Source: Gammaproteobacteria bacterium
GTDB lineage: Bacteria; Gemmatimonadota; Gemmatimonadetes; Longimicrobiales; Gaopeijiaceae
Assembly (NCBI GenBank): GCA_009840525.1
Contig: VXNP01000117.1
Location: 1-47,430 of the forward strand
Direction: 5' to 3'
DNA: 47,430 nt
The position numbers and the translations under genes are program-made. The notes beneath the pieces were generated by a model that was not told the origin of the DNA, searched no databases, and saw only the letters and a program-made list of their open reading frames with translations. Each line of letters starts with the position of its first letter. Within the stretch, counting starts at the first letter, position 1. Positions 26,207 to 35,367 of this stretch are shown here, piece by piece.

Positions 26207-26240
26207 CGGGCCGGGGCCGCGAGGCTCCGGCCCGTTCGTT
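26207..26240 (+). terminator. Intrinsic terminator after the M16 peptidase
   Basis: CGGGCCGGGGCC (26207-26218) pairs with 26223-26234 around a GCGA tetraloop, 12 pairs with one G-T wobble, followed by TTCGTTTG. It lies 27 bases after the M16 stop codon and before the leader of the aminotransferase gene. Confidence 0.75.
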
Positions 26241-26374
26241 TGCGTACCGACCGGCGGGGTCGAATCGCGCGCGCGCCGGACCGGGCGTACTATTCCGGCG
26301 GGAACAGCGCAGGCCGGCCGCGTCGTCGCGAATCGGTCACGCGCGAGCCGAAACCCCACGACCGCGAGGGCCGA

Positions 26375-27667
26375 ATGTCTGCATCATCCATGAATCGCCG
26401 CGATTTCGCCCGCCTCTTCGCCGCCGGCGGATCGGCGGCCCTGCTCGGCCATCCGGCGCTCGAAGGTCTCGCGCGACGGACACCTGCCGGCGCCCTCGCC
26501 CGCCCGGACCGAGCCGGCCAGGCAGTGGACTGGGACGAGGTGCGCGCCCGCTTCCTGATGCCGCCCGAGCTGTCGGTGATGAACGCGGCCAACCTGTGCC
26601 CGTCGCCGACGAGCACGCTGCAGGCGGTCTACGACTACACCGAGCGCATGGACCGCGAACCGGTGCCGAGCTTCCGCCGCGAGATGGCGGGGGTGAAGGA
26701 ACCCACCCGCGACCGCCTGGCCGAATTCCTGGGGGTCACCCCGGAGGAGATCCTCATCACCCGCAACACCAGCGAGGCCAACAACTGGGTGTCGACCGGC
26801 CTTCCGCTCGGGCTGGGCGACGAGGTCGTGATCATGCGCGACAACCATCCCAGCAACAACCTCGCCTGGAAGGCCAAGGGCCAGCGCTTCGGCTACACGG
26901 TGCGCGAGATCGAGCCGGCGAGTCCCCACCCCGGCGCCGACTACTACGTGCAGGCGTTTCGTGAGGCGATCACGCCGAGTACCCGCGTGATCTCATTCAC
27001 CCACCTGACCAACACCGCGGGGGACCTCTTCCCCGCGCGCGAACTGTGCGCCCTGGCGCGCGAGCACGGCGTCTTCTCCGTCGTCGACGGCGCCCAGTCG
27101 TTCGGGCTCTTCGACATCGACCTCTCGGAGGTGCAGCCCGACTTCTATACCGGAAGCGCCCACAAGTGGCCCTGCGGCCCCAAGGAGACGGGCGTTCTGT
27201 ACGTCAACGCCCGCGTCCACGACCGCTTCTGGCCCACCATGTACAGCGCCTACAGCGGGTCGCGGGGCCTCGCGCGCACCCACGAGGGTCTGGGCCAGCG
27301 CGACGAGCCCGCCATCCGCGCCTTCGGTGCCCAGATCGAGTTCCTGCAGGGGATCACAATGGCCGAGGTGGAGGCCCGCAGCCGCGAACTCGCGACCGCG
27401 CTGGTCGAGGAGCTTTCCGCCCTCGACGGCGTGCACATGTGGACCTCGCAGGAGCCCTCGCGGCGCGCGGCCGTGGTCACCTTCCGCCCGGGCGAACTCT
27501 CACCGGGCGATGTGGTGGGCGCGCTGGAGAATGACGGCATCGTGGCTGCGTCGCGCGGCGGCAGCGACCGCACCGGCGTGCGCCTCTCGCCCCACTTCTA
27601 CAACTCGCACACCGATGTCGAGCGGGCGGTGTCGGCTGTCCGGGGCTATCTGCGGACGGGGCTGTAG
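26375..27667 (+). CDS. Class V aminotransferase-fold PLP protein with Tat-like leader
   Basis: A 430-residue fold-type I PLP enzyme of the class V aminotransferase family (isopenicillin N epimerase / cysteine desulfurase-like). The PLP-binding Lys264 is in GSAHKWPCG, and the cofactor-stacking segment VVDGAQSFG and ITRNTSEANNW are also present. The N-terminus reads MNRRDFARLFAAGGSAALLG, a twin-arginine type leader, so it may be exported folded, which is uncommon for PLP enzymes. The start is ATG 26375 (GAGG 5 bases upstream) or ATG 26390, which would begin exactly at the Tat leader. The substrate is unknown. It converges on the S46 peptidase gene with a 4-base gap. Confidence 0.88.
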   Translation: MSASSMNRRDFARLFAAGGSAALLGHPALEGLARRTPAGALARPDRAGQAVDWDEVRARFLMPPELSVMNAANLCPSPTSTLQAVYDYTERMDREPVPSFRREMAGVKEPTRDRLAEFLGVTPEEILITRNTSEANNWVSTGLPLGLGDEVVIMRDNHPSNNLAWKAKGQRFGYTVREIEPASPHPGADYYVQAFREAITPSTRVISFTHLTNTAGDLFPARELCALAREHGVFSVVDGAQSFGLFDIDLSEVQPDFYTGSAHKWPCGPKETGVLYVNARVHDRFWPTMYSAYSGSRGLARTHEGLGQRDEPAIRAFGAQIEFLQGITMAEVEARSRELATALVEELSALDGVHMWTSQEPSRRAAVVTFRPGELSPGDVVGALENDGIVAASRGGSDRTGVRLSPHFYNSHTDVERAVSAVRGYLRTGL

Positions 27668-27671
27668 CTGC

Positions 27672-29912
27672 TCAGTTCCCCCCGCTGCGCAGCTCCTCCA
27701 CGATGCGCTCCGCCAGGTAGACCTCTTCGAGCGCCTCGAGGATGCCGCGCACGTCCACCGACACGGCGCGCGCGCGGTCGGTGAGAAAGATGTACTCGCC
27801 GGAGAGGCCCTCGGTGTTGCTGTCGAAGGCCAGCCCCACCAGCTCCAGTTCCGCGTTGACGAGGGGCGAGCCCGAGTTGCCGCCGATGATGTCGTTGGTG
27901 GACACGAAGTTGATCGCCGTGGACAGCTCCGGGTCGCCCGGCGGATCGAGCCAGCGCGCCGGCAGATCCCACTCGCCGTCCCCGGTCCCTCCCGCCACGT
28001 GGGAGTAGTGGCGGTCGTAGAGACCGTAGAAGGTGGTCACAACGGGGGCGAAGGTGCCGTTGTATTCGTACTCGGACACCACGCCGTCGGCGATGCGGAG
28101 CGAGAAGGTGGCGTCGGGCGGGACATCGGTCCCGTACACCTCGAAGCGCGCCCGTCCCAGCGCCGCCGCGATCTGCTCCTCCTCGGGTGCAATGGACCCC
28201 ATGGCCTGCTGGAAGGGCCCGATGCCGGAGATGAGGGCGCCCAGGAGCTGCATGGCCGGGTCGCCCATGCCCGCGGTGCCGCTGCGGACGGCGTCGACCG
28301 CGCCTGCGGAGTCCGCAAGCACGCTCTCGGCCACGATGGAGGCGGCGACATCCTCCGGGCTCCTCCCGCCGAGCAGGCTGGTGGCAAGCGGGGAATCGGC
28401 TCCGTAACTCGCTTCGATGTCGCGCAGGCGGGCTGCCAGCAGCAGCTCCTGCAGCGCCGGCGGCTGATCCGGCACTTCGCTCAGCGATGTCATCACTCCC
28501 TCGAGCGCCTCGGCGGGCGCGCCCGCCCGCGACCCGTTGGCGTACTGGAAGGCGAAGAGCGCGCGTGACAGCACCGCGCCCTCGTAATCCGGGCTCGCGA
28601 AGGCCAGGAACGACCCGAAACCGCCGGCTACGAGTGCTTTCCGGTCCTGCAGTTCCGCCATCTCCGCGATCAGCCCGCCGTACTCCTCCGCCAGCTCGGG
28701 ATCGGCGTCGAGCGCTTCCTGAAACGCCCGTTCCTGGTCGCGGCGCTTCGCCAGGATCACCGGGTCGTGCAGCCCGCGCAGGATTCCCCCATAGGCCTCC
28801 TGCGTGTTGATCAGCGAGAAGATGGTGTTGCGCAGATCCATCGCCTCGCCCGCCTCCGGGTCCATGTCGTAGAACGCCTCGAGCGCGCCGATGCGGTTGT
28901 TGACGAAAGCCAGCAGCCCCTTGTCGGAGATGTCGCGCCGGAATTCGAGCTCGGCCACCGTCTGGATGCGGCTCGTGGAACCGGGGTTGCCGATCATGAA
29001 CACGGCGTCGCCGCTCTCCACCCCGGTCTCGCTCCAGCGGAAGAAGCTCTCGCTGGTGTCGAGCGGATCGCCGTCCTCGTAGACGCGCAGGAAGGTGAAG
29101 TCGAGGGCGTAGCGGGGGTAGGTGAAATTGTCGGGGTCGCCGCCGAAGTAGCCGACGGACAGCTCGGGCGCCATCACCATGCGCACGTCGGTGTAGCGCC
29201 GGAAAACGTAGGCCGAGGTGCGTCCGCCGTTGTAGAGCGAGACCATCTCCACTTCGAAGCCGGCGTCCTCGCCCCCGTATTCCCCGGAGATGCGGGCCGC
29301 GATTTCCTCCTCGGCCGATTCGCGCGCCTGCGAGCGGGCCTGGGGTTCGTTGATACCCTCCAGGGCCGCGTCCATCTCCGCGGTCACGTCGCGAATCGCG
29401 ATGAGCCGGTCGGCTTCGAATTCCTCGATCGCCCGCTCTTCGTCCAGGCTCTCCGCGTAGAACCCGTCGTCCAGAAGGCTCTCTCCCTCGCGGGACACCG
29501 CGGATATGTGCTCACGCGCGCAATGGTGGTTGGTGAGCACCAGCCCGTCGCCCGACACGAACGACGCCGAGCAGCCGGGGATGCGCAGCGCTCCCAGCCG
29601 GGCGCGGCGGAACCAGACGGAGTCGGCGTCGATTTCGTAGGTCTCGCGCAGGTAGTCGGCGGGCGGGTTCTCGAAGGTCCACATGCGCCCGTTGTCGAAG
29701 CGGCCGGCGCGCACGGTGTCGAGGCCGGCGACTGCGGGCGGGGCAGTGGTGGCAGCGGGCGGGGCCGGCGGCGCGGGCGTTTCGGCCTCCATTACGGGGT
29801 CGGGCCGCTCGGGCGCGGGCGGGTCGGTGGCCATCTGGGGCATCGGGGCGGCACCGCCGCCGCACGCCAGCGCGATCAGGCCCGCAAGGGCATAGCTATG
29901 TCGGGTTCTCAC
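27672..29912 (-). CDS. S46 family dipeptidyl-peptidase
   Basis: A 746-residue serine peptidase of the S46 (DPP7/DPP11) family, which removes dipeptides from protein N-termini in the periplasm. GRMWTFENPP near the mature N-terminus, the His in TNHHC, and the catalytic Ser in GGNSGSPLVN are all diagnostic. The leader ends in ALAC with Gly after it, an imperfect lipobox, so it may be a lipoprotein. A long Pro/Ala linker (about 25-65) follows. The start is GTG 29912, overlapping the stop of the upstream small gene as GTGA. It ends the molybdenum hydroxylase operon, an odd pairing that may just be co-transcription. Confidence 0.93.
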   Translation of the reverse strand: MRTRHSYALAGLIALACGGGAAPMPQMATDPPAPERPDPVMEAETPAPPAPPAATTAPPAVAGLDTVRAGRFDNGRMWTFENPPADYLRETYEIDADSVWFRRARLGALRIPGCSASFVSGDGLVLTNHHCAREHISAVSREGESLLDDGFYAESLDEERAIEEFEADRLIAIRDVTAEMDAALEGINEPQARSQARESAEEEIAARISGEYGGEDAGFEVEMVSLYNGGRTSAYVFRRYTDVRMVMAPELSVGYFGGDPDNFTYPRYALDFTFLRVYEDGDPLDTSESFFRWSETGVESGDAVFMIGNPGSTSRIQTVAELEFRRDISDKGLLAFVNNRIGALEAFYDMDPEAGEAMDLRNTIFSLINTQEAYGGILRGLHDPVILAKRRDQERAFQEALDADPELAEEYGGLIAEMAELQDRKALVAGGFGSFLAFASPDYEGAVLSRALFAFQYANGSRAGAPAEALEGVMTSLSEVPDQPPALQELLLAARLRDIEASYGADSPLATSLLGGRSPEDVAASIVAESVLADSAGAVDAVRSGTAGMGDPAMQLLGALISGIGPFQQAMGSIAPEEEQIAAALGRARFEVYGTDVPPDATFSLRIADGVVSEYEYNGTFAPVVTTFYGLYDRHYSHVAGGTGDGEWDLPARWLDPPGDPELSTAINFVSTNDIIGGNSGSPLVNAELELVGLAFDSNTEGLSGEYIFLTDRARAVSVDVRGILEALEEVYLAERIVEELRSGGN

Positions 29913-30328
29913 GTGTTGCCTCCCCGGGCGGCATCCTGGATATCGAGGATCTCGTCGATCAGAAAGAGGTCGGTGAGCAGGGCCCGGAAGTGGATGGAGG
30001 CATTCAGGTTGTCGATGAGCTGGGAGCTGACCCACTTCTGGGCAGATACCAACTGCACGGCCGCCAGGGTGCTTTCGGCATCCCGGCCCAGCACGTTGGC
30101 CATCGCGCGATACGCTTCAGCCGGCGTCAGCCCCGCCGCTTCCGCCAGGGCCGCCGTCCCCTCGCCCAGTCCATCGAGGGCTTCTTCGGTTCTGGCGAGG
30201 AATTGCCGCACCTGACCGCTGGAAGCACCCGGGCCGGTGCCCGCAGCCCCCTGGGCCGCGTAGGCCAGGAAGAACTCGTAGCTTTCCTCGATCGCCTCGA
30301 TGCGGGCGCGCAGCTCGCTCCGGGTCAA
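29909..30328 (-). CDS. Small helical protein of unknown function in the Mo-hydroxylase operon
   Basis: A 139-residue protein read from TTG 30328, which overlaps the cytochrome b stop as TTGA; its own stop overlaps the S46 start. It is mainly amphipathic helix (ELRARIEAIEESYEFFLAYAAQ at the start, LIDEILDIQDAAR at the end), without signal peptide, Cys or metal motif. The gapless coupling on both sides suggests it is made with the cytochrome b and may be a chaperone or regulator of the oxidoreductase. No family is recognised. The longer frame upstream runs through the cytochrome gene and is rejected. Confidence 0.6.
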   Translation of the reverse strand: MTRSELRARIEAIEESYEFFLAYAAQGAAGTGPGASSGQVRQFLARTEEALDGLGEGTAALAEAAGLTPAEAYRAMANVLGRDAESTLAAVQLVSAQKWVSSQLIDNLNASIHFRALLTDLFLIDEILDIQDAARGGNT

Positions 30329-31161
30329 GTCTGTTCCGGGAGCTGCCCCTGCGGGCCGTCTCCCGCCCAGCGCTCGGGGTCGTGGTGCTCGAGGTAGTCC
30401 TTCCGGTTCACGAAGCCGTTGAACATCGACATCGTGATCCACCACTTGTCGGGGCGCACCGCGAAGTAGATGTGCGCGATCACCAGCGAGATCAGCGCCA
30501 CCCCGCTCAGCCCGTGCACCACGTAGACCACGCCCCACATCGCATCCGAGAGGATGTAGGGGTTGCGCGCCCAGAACCAGGTGTCGACCCGGAACATCAT
30601 GAGCACGCCCGTGGCCACGGCGGCGAAGGTCACGACCACGATGACGTGGTGGTACATCTTGTGGTCGAGCGGATACTTGGCCGCCTTGCGGCCCTCCGGC
30701 TGCTCCTTGCCGAAGAAGCGCTTCACCTCGCGCTTGGCGGTCTCCACATCGTCCCTGCCCACCCACATCGACCAGAAGTCCTGCCAGAAGGTGGAGTGGA
30801 TGATGTGGTAGACGACGGTCAGGATGAGCAGCACCCCGGCCAGCCAGTGAATGGTCACCCACGGAAACTGGATTCCCGCCCACGGGAAGAAGGCGGTGAC
30901 CAGCAGGGCGAACATGGAGATGGCCATCAGCCAGTGGAACGCGCGCGCGGAAAAGGTGTGGCGCAGGATGCGCGCGGGCAGGCCCGGGGGGGCCGGGGCG
31001 TCATCGCCGTGACCGTTGGCGGTTGCCAGGCTGCGCACCCACAGGGCGTGCCCGGTCACGAAGACGATGCCCGCGATCAGCGCGGCCCACATCAGGTCGA
31101 AGGAGATCCCGATGAGGACCTCCTGATTCCATGGATTGGCGGCCCTGCGCCAGAGCTCCAC
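30325..31161 (-). CDS. Formate dehydrogenase gamma-like cytochrome b
   Basis: A 278-residue membrane protein with about five hydrophobic helices (about 18-40, 75-95, 100-120, 160-185, 200-230). It has many His in helix positions that suit two b haems: HTFSARAFHW, TIHWLAG, VYHIIH, KMYHHVIV, VHGLSG and AHIYF. The pattern and the cytoplasmic loop with KREVKRFFGKE resemble the gamma subunit of periplasmic formate dehydrogenases and related quinone-reducing anchors. Following directly on the three hydroxylase subunits, it would pass electrons from the molybdenum enzyme to quinone. It lies 2 bases after the FAD subunit gene. Confidence 0.82.
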   Translation of the reverse strand: MELWRRAANPWNQEVLIGISFDLMWAALIAGIVFVTGHALWVRSLATANGHGDDAPAPPGLPARILRHTFSARAFHWLMAISMFALLVTAFFPWAGIQFPWVTIHWLAGVLLILTVVYHIIHSTFWQDFWSMWVGRDDVETAKREVKRFFGKEQPEGRKAAKYPLDHKMYHHVIVVVTFAAVATGVLMMFRVDTWFWARNPYILSDAMWGVVYVVHGLSGVALISLVIAHIYFAVRPDKWWITMSMFNGFVNRKDYLEHHDPERWAGDGPQGQLPEQT

Positions 31162-31163
31162 CT

Positions 31164-32162
31164 CTACACCTCCGCGCGCACGGCTCGCCGCACCAGATTC
31201 TTCATGAGCGGGAGCTTGTACGCGTTGTGGCGCAAGGGCTGCGCGCGGCGAATGGCGATGTCACCGGCTGCGACTCCGATGTCGTCGGTCGGGGCCTGGC
31301 CGATGACTGCCCGCTCGGCCTCGTCGAGCCGCATGGGGTAGGGCGCGACCCCGTTGACCGAGATGCGCGCGTCCTGGATCGTGCCGCCCGAGGTGCGCAT
31401 CGCCGATGCGACGGTCACCAGCGAGAAGTCCCACGACTGGCGGTCGCGGATCTTCTCGAAGTAGAAGTCGGCGCCGGCCCAGGTTCCCGGAATGCGGATC
31501 GCGGTGAGCAGGTCGCCGGGCTCCATGACGGTCATGCGCTCAATGTCGATACCGGGGCCGATGAAGAAATCCTCGGCGTCGTACACGGTCTCGCCGGACG
31601 AATTGGTGACCACCATCTGCGCGTCCAGCGCGATCGTGGCGGGCGCGGTGTCCGAGGGGTTGATCGCCACGCAGCGGCTGGCGCCGAAGACGCAGTGCTC
31701 GGCGTTCATGGCCTTGGGCGCCGAGGCGTAGCAGATGTTTCCGCCCGCCCGGTAGCAGGGCCATCCACCGCGGTAGTACCAGCAGCGGGTGTCCTGGGCG
31801 AGGTTGCCGCCGAGGGTGCCCTGGTTGCGGATCTGGGGCGTGGCCACATGCTCGGCGGCCTGGGCGAGCAGCCCGAAGCGTCCGACGATGTCGGGATGGG
31901 TCGCCACCTCGGTCAGGGAGGTCATCGGCCCGATGACGAGCCCGTCACCATCGGCGCGGATGCCGCTCAGTTCCTCGATGCCCCCGAGGTCCACGATGGC
32001 TTCGGGGCGCTTGATGCGGTCCTTGAACCAGTCGAAGCTGTCGAGTCCGCCCGCCAGTACCCAGGAGTTTTCCCCGTACTGGTCGAGCAGGTTGAGTGCG
32101 TCGCCGATGCTCGCCGGCTGGAAGAGCTCGCACGGCGGGATCATGTCGCGAATGACGGCCAT
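31164..32162 (-). CDS. Molybdenum hydroxylase FAD-binding (medium) subunit, PaoB/YagS-like
   Basis: A 332-residue FAD subunit of the xanthine oxidase family. The FAD contacts WVLAGGLDSFDW and IRNQGTLGGNLAQDTR are clear. Right after it, Cys127, Cys136, Cys144 and Cys157 (Cys164 also nearby) form a Cys-rich insertion like the one that binds an extra 4Fe-4S cluster in PaoB/YagS and 4-hydroxybenzoyl-CoA reductase. This marks the aldehyde-oxidoreductase branch rather than CO dehydrogenase. It is 15 bases after the large subunit gene. No signal peptide of its own, so it would be exported with the small subunit. Confidence 0.9.
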   Translation of the reverse strand: MAVIRDMIPPCELFQPASIGDALNLLDQYGENSWVLAGGLDSFDWFKDRIKRPEAIVDLGGIEELSGIRADGDGLVIGPMTSLTEVATHPDIVGRFGLLAQAAEHVATPQIRNQGTLGGNLAQDTRCWYYRGGWPCYRAGGNICYASAPKAMNAEHCVFGASRCVAINPSDTAPATIALDAQMVVTNSSGETVYDAEDFFIGPGIDIERMTVMEPGDLLTAIRIPGTWAGADFYFEKIRDRQSWDFSLVTVASAMRTSGGTIQDARISVNGVAPYPMRLDEAERAVIGQAPTDDIGVAAGDIAIRRAQPLRHNAYKLPLMKNLVRRAVRAEV

Positions 32163-32177
32163 GGTCGGAGCCTCCGG

Positions 32178-34595
32178 TTACACGTGCGTTTCGAGAGGAC
32201 GATACGGCTGCTCGGTGCCCGTGAGCGCCGCGAGCACCACGTCGGTGGTGAGCGGCGTCCGGCACAGGCACTGGCCGCCGAGAGCGTCCGCGACCGCCGA
32301 AGCGATCGCTGCCGCCCCGGCCCCGATGGGTGGTTCTCCAATTCCCTTGGCGCCCACCGGCGTCTGCGGGTCGGGCTCGCCTACTGCGGCCCAGCCCATC
32401 TCCAGCGGAACGTCCAGAATGCCGGGCGGGCGAGCCGTGTAGAAGCGCTTGGCGAACGCGACGCCCCACTGCGGGTCGAAGACCCACTTCTGACTGCGCG
32501 CCTGGCCGAAGCCCTGCACTGCGCCGCCGTGGATCTGCGCCGCCAGGTTACGCGGGTGCAGCACGGTGCCGCAGTCGGTCACCCCGGTGTACTCGGTAAG
32601 ATCGATCTGTCCGGTCTCGACATCCACCTCCACCTGGGCAAAGCCCATCACCCACGACCAGATGCTGCCGTCGCCGCCGTAGTTGTCGCGCGACACGCCC
32701 ATCAGGCCCTCGCCGGCGAGATTGTTCGCGGACGCCACGGTCATGGGGTTGAGGTCGTCGGGCAGCTCGTGCCCGCTGTATCTGCCGCCCATGTCGATCG
32801 CGCGCCGGGCGGCCTCGGCGAAGGTCATGCCGCGGCCGGGATTGGCAGCCTGGAAGACACGTCCGTCCGCGCAGTCGTAGGCATCGGGAGACCCGCCCAG
32901 CGCGCCGGCGGCGATCTCCTGCAGCTTGCCCTTGGCGTCCAGCGCCGCCGCGTGGTTGGCGCGGGTGTGGGCGTGGGTGGTCTGGCTGCCGGATTGGCTC
33001 GAGCTCCAGGGCAGGTTGCGCGAGGTGTCGCCCCAGACCACCTCGCAGTCGTTCCAGTCCATGCCCAGCACATCGCACGCGGCGCGGGCGGTGTCGGCGA
33101 TGGAGTGGGTTCCCAGGTTGCCGATGCCCTGGTGGATGTAGAGCTTGCCGTCGGGCCGTATCACCAGCAGCCCGTCCATCCCCCGGCTTCCGCCCACGAA
33201 GGGGCTGATGCCGATGCCGACTCCGATGGACTTCGTGCCGCGCCGGGTCGCGCTCAGTTGTGTCCTTTCCTCCCAGCCGAACACCTCCGCACCGAGGTCG
33301 AGCGCCTCGCGTGCGAAGCAGCTGGAGAGGGTTCCCTGGTTGGCGCCCAGCCAGCCGTCGGGGCCGGGGGCGTTGACCTGCCGGATGGCCAGCCGATCCA
33401 TGCCCAGCTCGCGCGCGGCCTTGTCCATGATGGGCTCGAGCATGGCCACGATCTGTGCGCCGCCCGGAGCCCGCTGCGCGGAGCGGGGAGGGGTGTTGGT
33501 GTATACCGAGACCGCGCGGAAGCGGATGTTCTCGGGCTGGTAGCACAGCGAAGCCACCGTGCCGGCGGTGTTGAAGTCGCCGGAGCTTCCGTAGGAGCCG
33601 GCGTCCTGAACGATGTAGAGGTCGATGGCGGTTACCCGCCCGTCGTTCCCGAAGCCCATCTTCGCGAAGGACTGGAACCCGGGGCGACCCCGCCCGATGT
33701 AGGTCTCCTCGTAGCGGTTGATGCGCAGCATCACCGGGCGTCCGGTTTTGCGCGAGAGGATCGCCGGGACATCCATGATGGGCGCGCTGGAGATCTTGCT
33801 GCCGAAGCCGCCGCCGCAGTACTCCGCCACCAGCACGACGTCGGACTGGTCCATGCCCAGACGGTTGGCCAGCGCCGCGTGGGTGCGGGCGGTGCTCTGG
33901 GTGGAACCGTGCAGATAGAGCTTGCCGTTCTGCCAGTATGCCATGCAGCTCCGCGGTTCCATTGGGTGATGCGACAGCGACTGGTGCAGGATCGTCTCCT
34001 CGAGCACCAGGTCCGCGTCCTCGAAGCCGTCCTCGACGTCGCCGACGTTCCACTCCACCTGCGGCTCACCCATCGGCAGCCGGTCGGGGCCCGCGGCGTC
34101 GAAGTCGTCGTCGGTCCACTTGAACTCGCGAATCTCGCGGGTCTGGCCCTCGCGCCACTGGATGTTGCCGTCCAGGCGCGCGTTGGGGCCGCCCGGGCGC
34201 AGGCTGTCGAGCGGGTCCACCACGAAGGGCAGGGGCTCAAAGTCGACCCGGATCGCCTCGATGGCGTCCGCCGCCGTGGTCTCGTCCACCGCGGCCACCG
34301 CCAGCACGGGCTCGCCCTCGTAGAGCGGCTCGTTGGTCAGGGCGGCCTCTGCCGCGACCCCCGTGATCTCGGGCATCATCGGGTCGTCGGCGGTCAAAAT
34401 GTCGACCACCCCCTCCATCGCCAGCGCCGCGCTCGGGTCGATCCGGCGGACGCGGCAGTGGGGCATGGGGGAAAGGAGTAGCTTGGCGAAGAGCATGCCC
34501 TCCGCGCGGAAGTCCTCGGCGTACTTGGCCCGGCCGGTGATCTTGGCTCGCAGATCCGGGGGCGCGATGTCTCGTCCAATAGCCTTCTCGGCCAT
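32178..34595 (-). CDS. Molybdenum hydroxylase large subunit (molybdopterin-binding)
   Basis: The 805-residue catalytic subunit of the xanthine oxidase family, which binds Mo-molybdopterin cytosine dinucleotide and hydroxylates an aldehyde or N-heterocycle with water. It begins with the typical hammerhead domain (GRDIAPPDLRAKITGRAKYAEDF). The cofactor segments GGGFGSK and RAPGGAQ are present, and the catalytic Glu lies near the end in GAKGIGEPPIG. The CO-dehydrogenase active-site Cys loop is not evident, so the enzyme is more likely an aldehyde or purine/heteroaromatic hydroxylase. The substrate is unknown. Between the small- and medium-subunit genes in one operon. Confidence 0.93.
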   Translation of the reverse strand: MAEKAIGRDIAPPDLRAKITGRAKYAEDFRAEGMLFAKLLLSPMPHCRVRRIDPSAALAMEGVVDILTADDPMMPEITGVAAEAALTNEPLYEGEPVLAVAAVDETTAADAIEAIRVDFEPLPFVVDPLDSLRPGGPNARLDGNIQWREGQTREIREFKWTDDDFDAAGPDRLPMGEPQVEWNVGDVEDGFEDADLVLEETILHQSLSHHPMEPRSCMAYWQNGKLYLHGSTQSTARTHAALANRLGMDQSDVVLVAEYCGGGFGSKISSAPIMDVPAILSRKTGRPVMLRINRYEETYIGRGRPGFQSFAKMGFGNDGRVTAIDLYIVQDAGSYGSSGDFNTAGTVASLCYQPENIRFRAVSVYTNTPPRSAQRAPGGAQIVAMLEPIMDKAARELGMDRLAIRQVNAPGPDGWLGANQGTLSSCFAREALDLGAEVFGWEERTQLSATRRGTKSIGVGIGISPFVGGSRGMDGLLVIRPDGKLYIHQGIGNLGTHSIADTARAACDVLGMDWNDCEVVWGDTSRNLPWSSSQSGSQTTHAHTRANHAAALDAKGKLQEIAAGALGGSPDAYDCADGRVFQAANPGRGMTFAEAARRAIDMGGRYSGHELPDDLNPMTVASANNLAGEGLMGVSRDNYGGDGSIWSWVMGFAQVEVDVETGQIDLTEYTGVTDCGTVLHPRNLAAQIHGGAVQGFGQARSQKWVFDPQWGVAFAKRFYTARPPGILDVPLEMGWAAVGEPDPQTPVGAKGIGEPPIGAGAAAIASAVADALGGQCLCRTPLTTDVVLAALTGTEQPYRPLETHV

Positions 34596-34623
34596 TTCAT
34601 CCTCCTCCGTAAAAGGCCGTTCG

Positions 34624-35265
34624 TCAGGCGCGTTGGTCCATCAACTCGACGGCTCGCTCCGCCGAATCGAGGATCTTGTTGTAGTCGCCGCAGCGGCAGA
34701 GGTTGCCGGACAGCGCCTGTGCGCATTGAGCTCGCGAAGCGCCCGGGTTGTCCTCGACGAATGCGGCCATGCTCATGATGAAGCCGGGGGCGCAGAAGGC
34801 GCACTGGAATCCGCCCTCGTCCATGACCGCCTGCTGCACCGGATGCAGCTCTCCGTCGGGGCTCTCGAGGCCCTCGATGGTGCGAATCTCACGGCCGCGC
34901 ACCTGGTGGGTCAGCATCGAGCAGGAGTAGTGCGTGACGCCGTCGATGTGGACGGTGCAGGCCCCGCACTCGGCGCGGTCGCATCCCAGCTTGGTCCCGG
35001 TCAGCCCCAGCTTGTAGCGCAGCGTCATCGCCAGCGTCTCGTACGGGAGCACGTCGACGCGTCGCTGCTGGCCGTTGACGGTAAGCGTCATGAGCCGTTC
35101 CACCCCGCCCCGGGCCTGGCCGGCGGTCAGCACGCCCGGACCCCGGAACAGGTAGCTGGACGCGGAGACGGTCGCGCCCGCCGCGATCACGCCCTTGATG
35201 AACTTGCGGCGTGAGTAGTTGCGGGGACCGCGGTCGCGGATGATCTCGACTTCGGTCACGGTCAT
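34624..35265 (-). CDS. Molybdenum hydroxylase 2Fe-2S (small) subunit with Tat signal
   Basis: A 213-residue subunit carrying two 2Fe-2S clusters. The plant-type cluster is GCDRAECGACTVH plus the Cys in YSCSML; the second is QCAFC plus LCRCG. The N-terminus holds a twin-arginine leader, SRRKFIKGVIAAGATVSASS, so the whole heterotrimer is probably folded in the cytoplasm and exported to the periplasm. The start is ATG 35265 or GTG 35259; AAGGAGG sits only 2 bases before the ATG but 8 before the GTG, so GTG is quite possible. It is the first gene of the operon. Confidence 0.92.
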   Translation of the reverse strand: MTVTEVEIIRDRGPRNYSRRKFIKGVIAAGATVSASSYLFRGPGVLTAGQARGGVERLMTLTVNGQQRRVDVLPYETLAMTLRYKLGLTGTKLGCDRAECGACTVHIDGVTHYSCSMLTHQVRGREIRTIEGLESPDGELHPVQQAVMDEGGFQCAFCAPGFIMSMAAFVEDNPGASRAQCAQALSGNLCRCGDYNKILDSAERAVELMDQRA

Positions 35266-35367
35266 CACCTCCTTCGTGGTGTCGCTGGCCGGGAGTGCCC
35301 GGCACGCTTTCACAACTTGCCAAGATACGGAGCCGGTCCCGGATATGCGAGTCTTTGAGGGGCTATC

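Noticed and set aside
31131-34481. An 1116-residue rightward ORF opposite the molybdenum hydroxylase genes
   Set aside because: It spans two well-supported genes in antisense and has no domain; shadow ORF.
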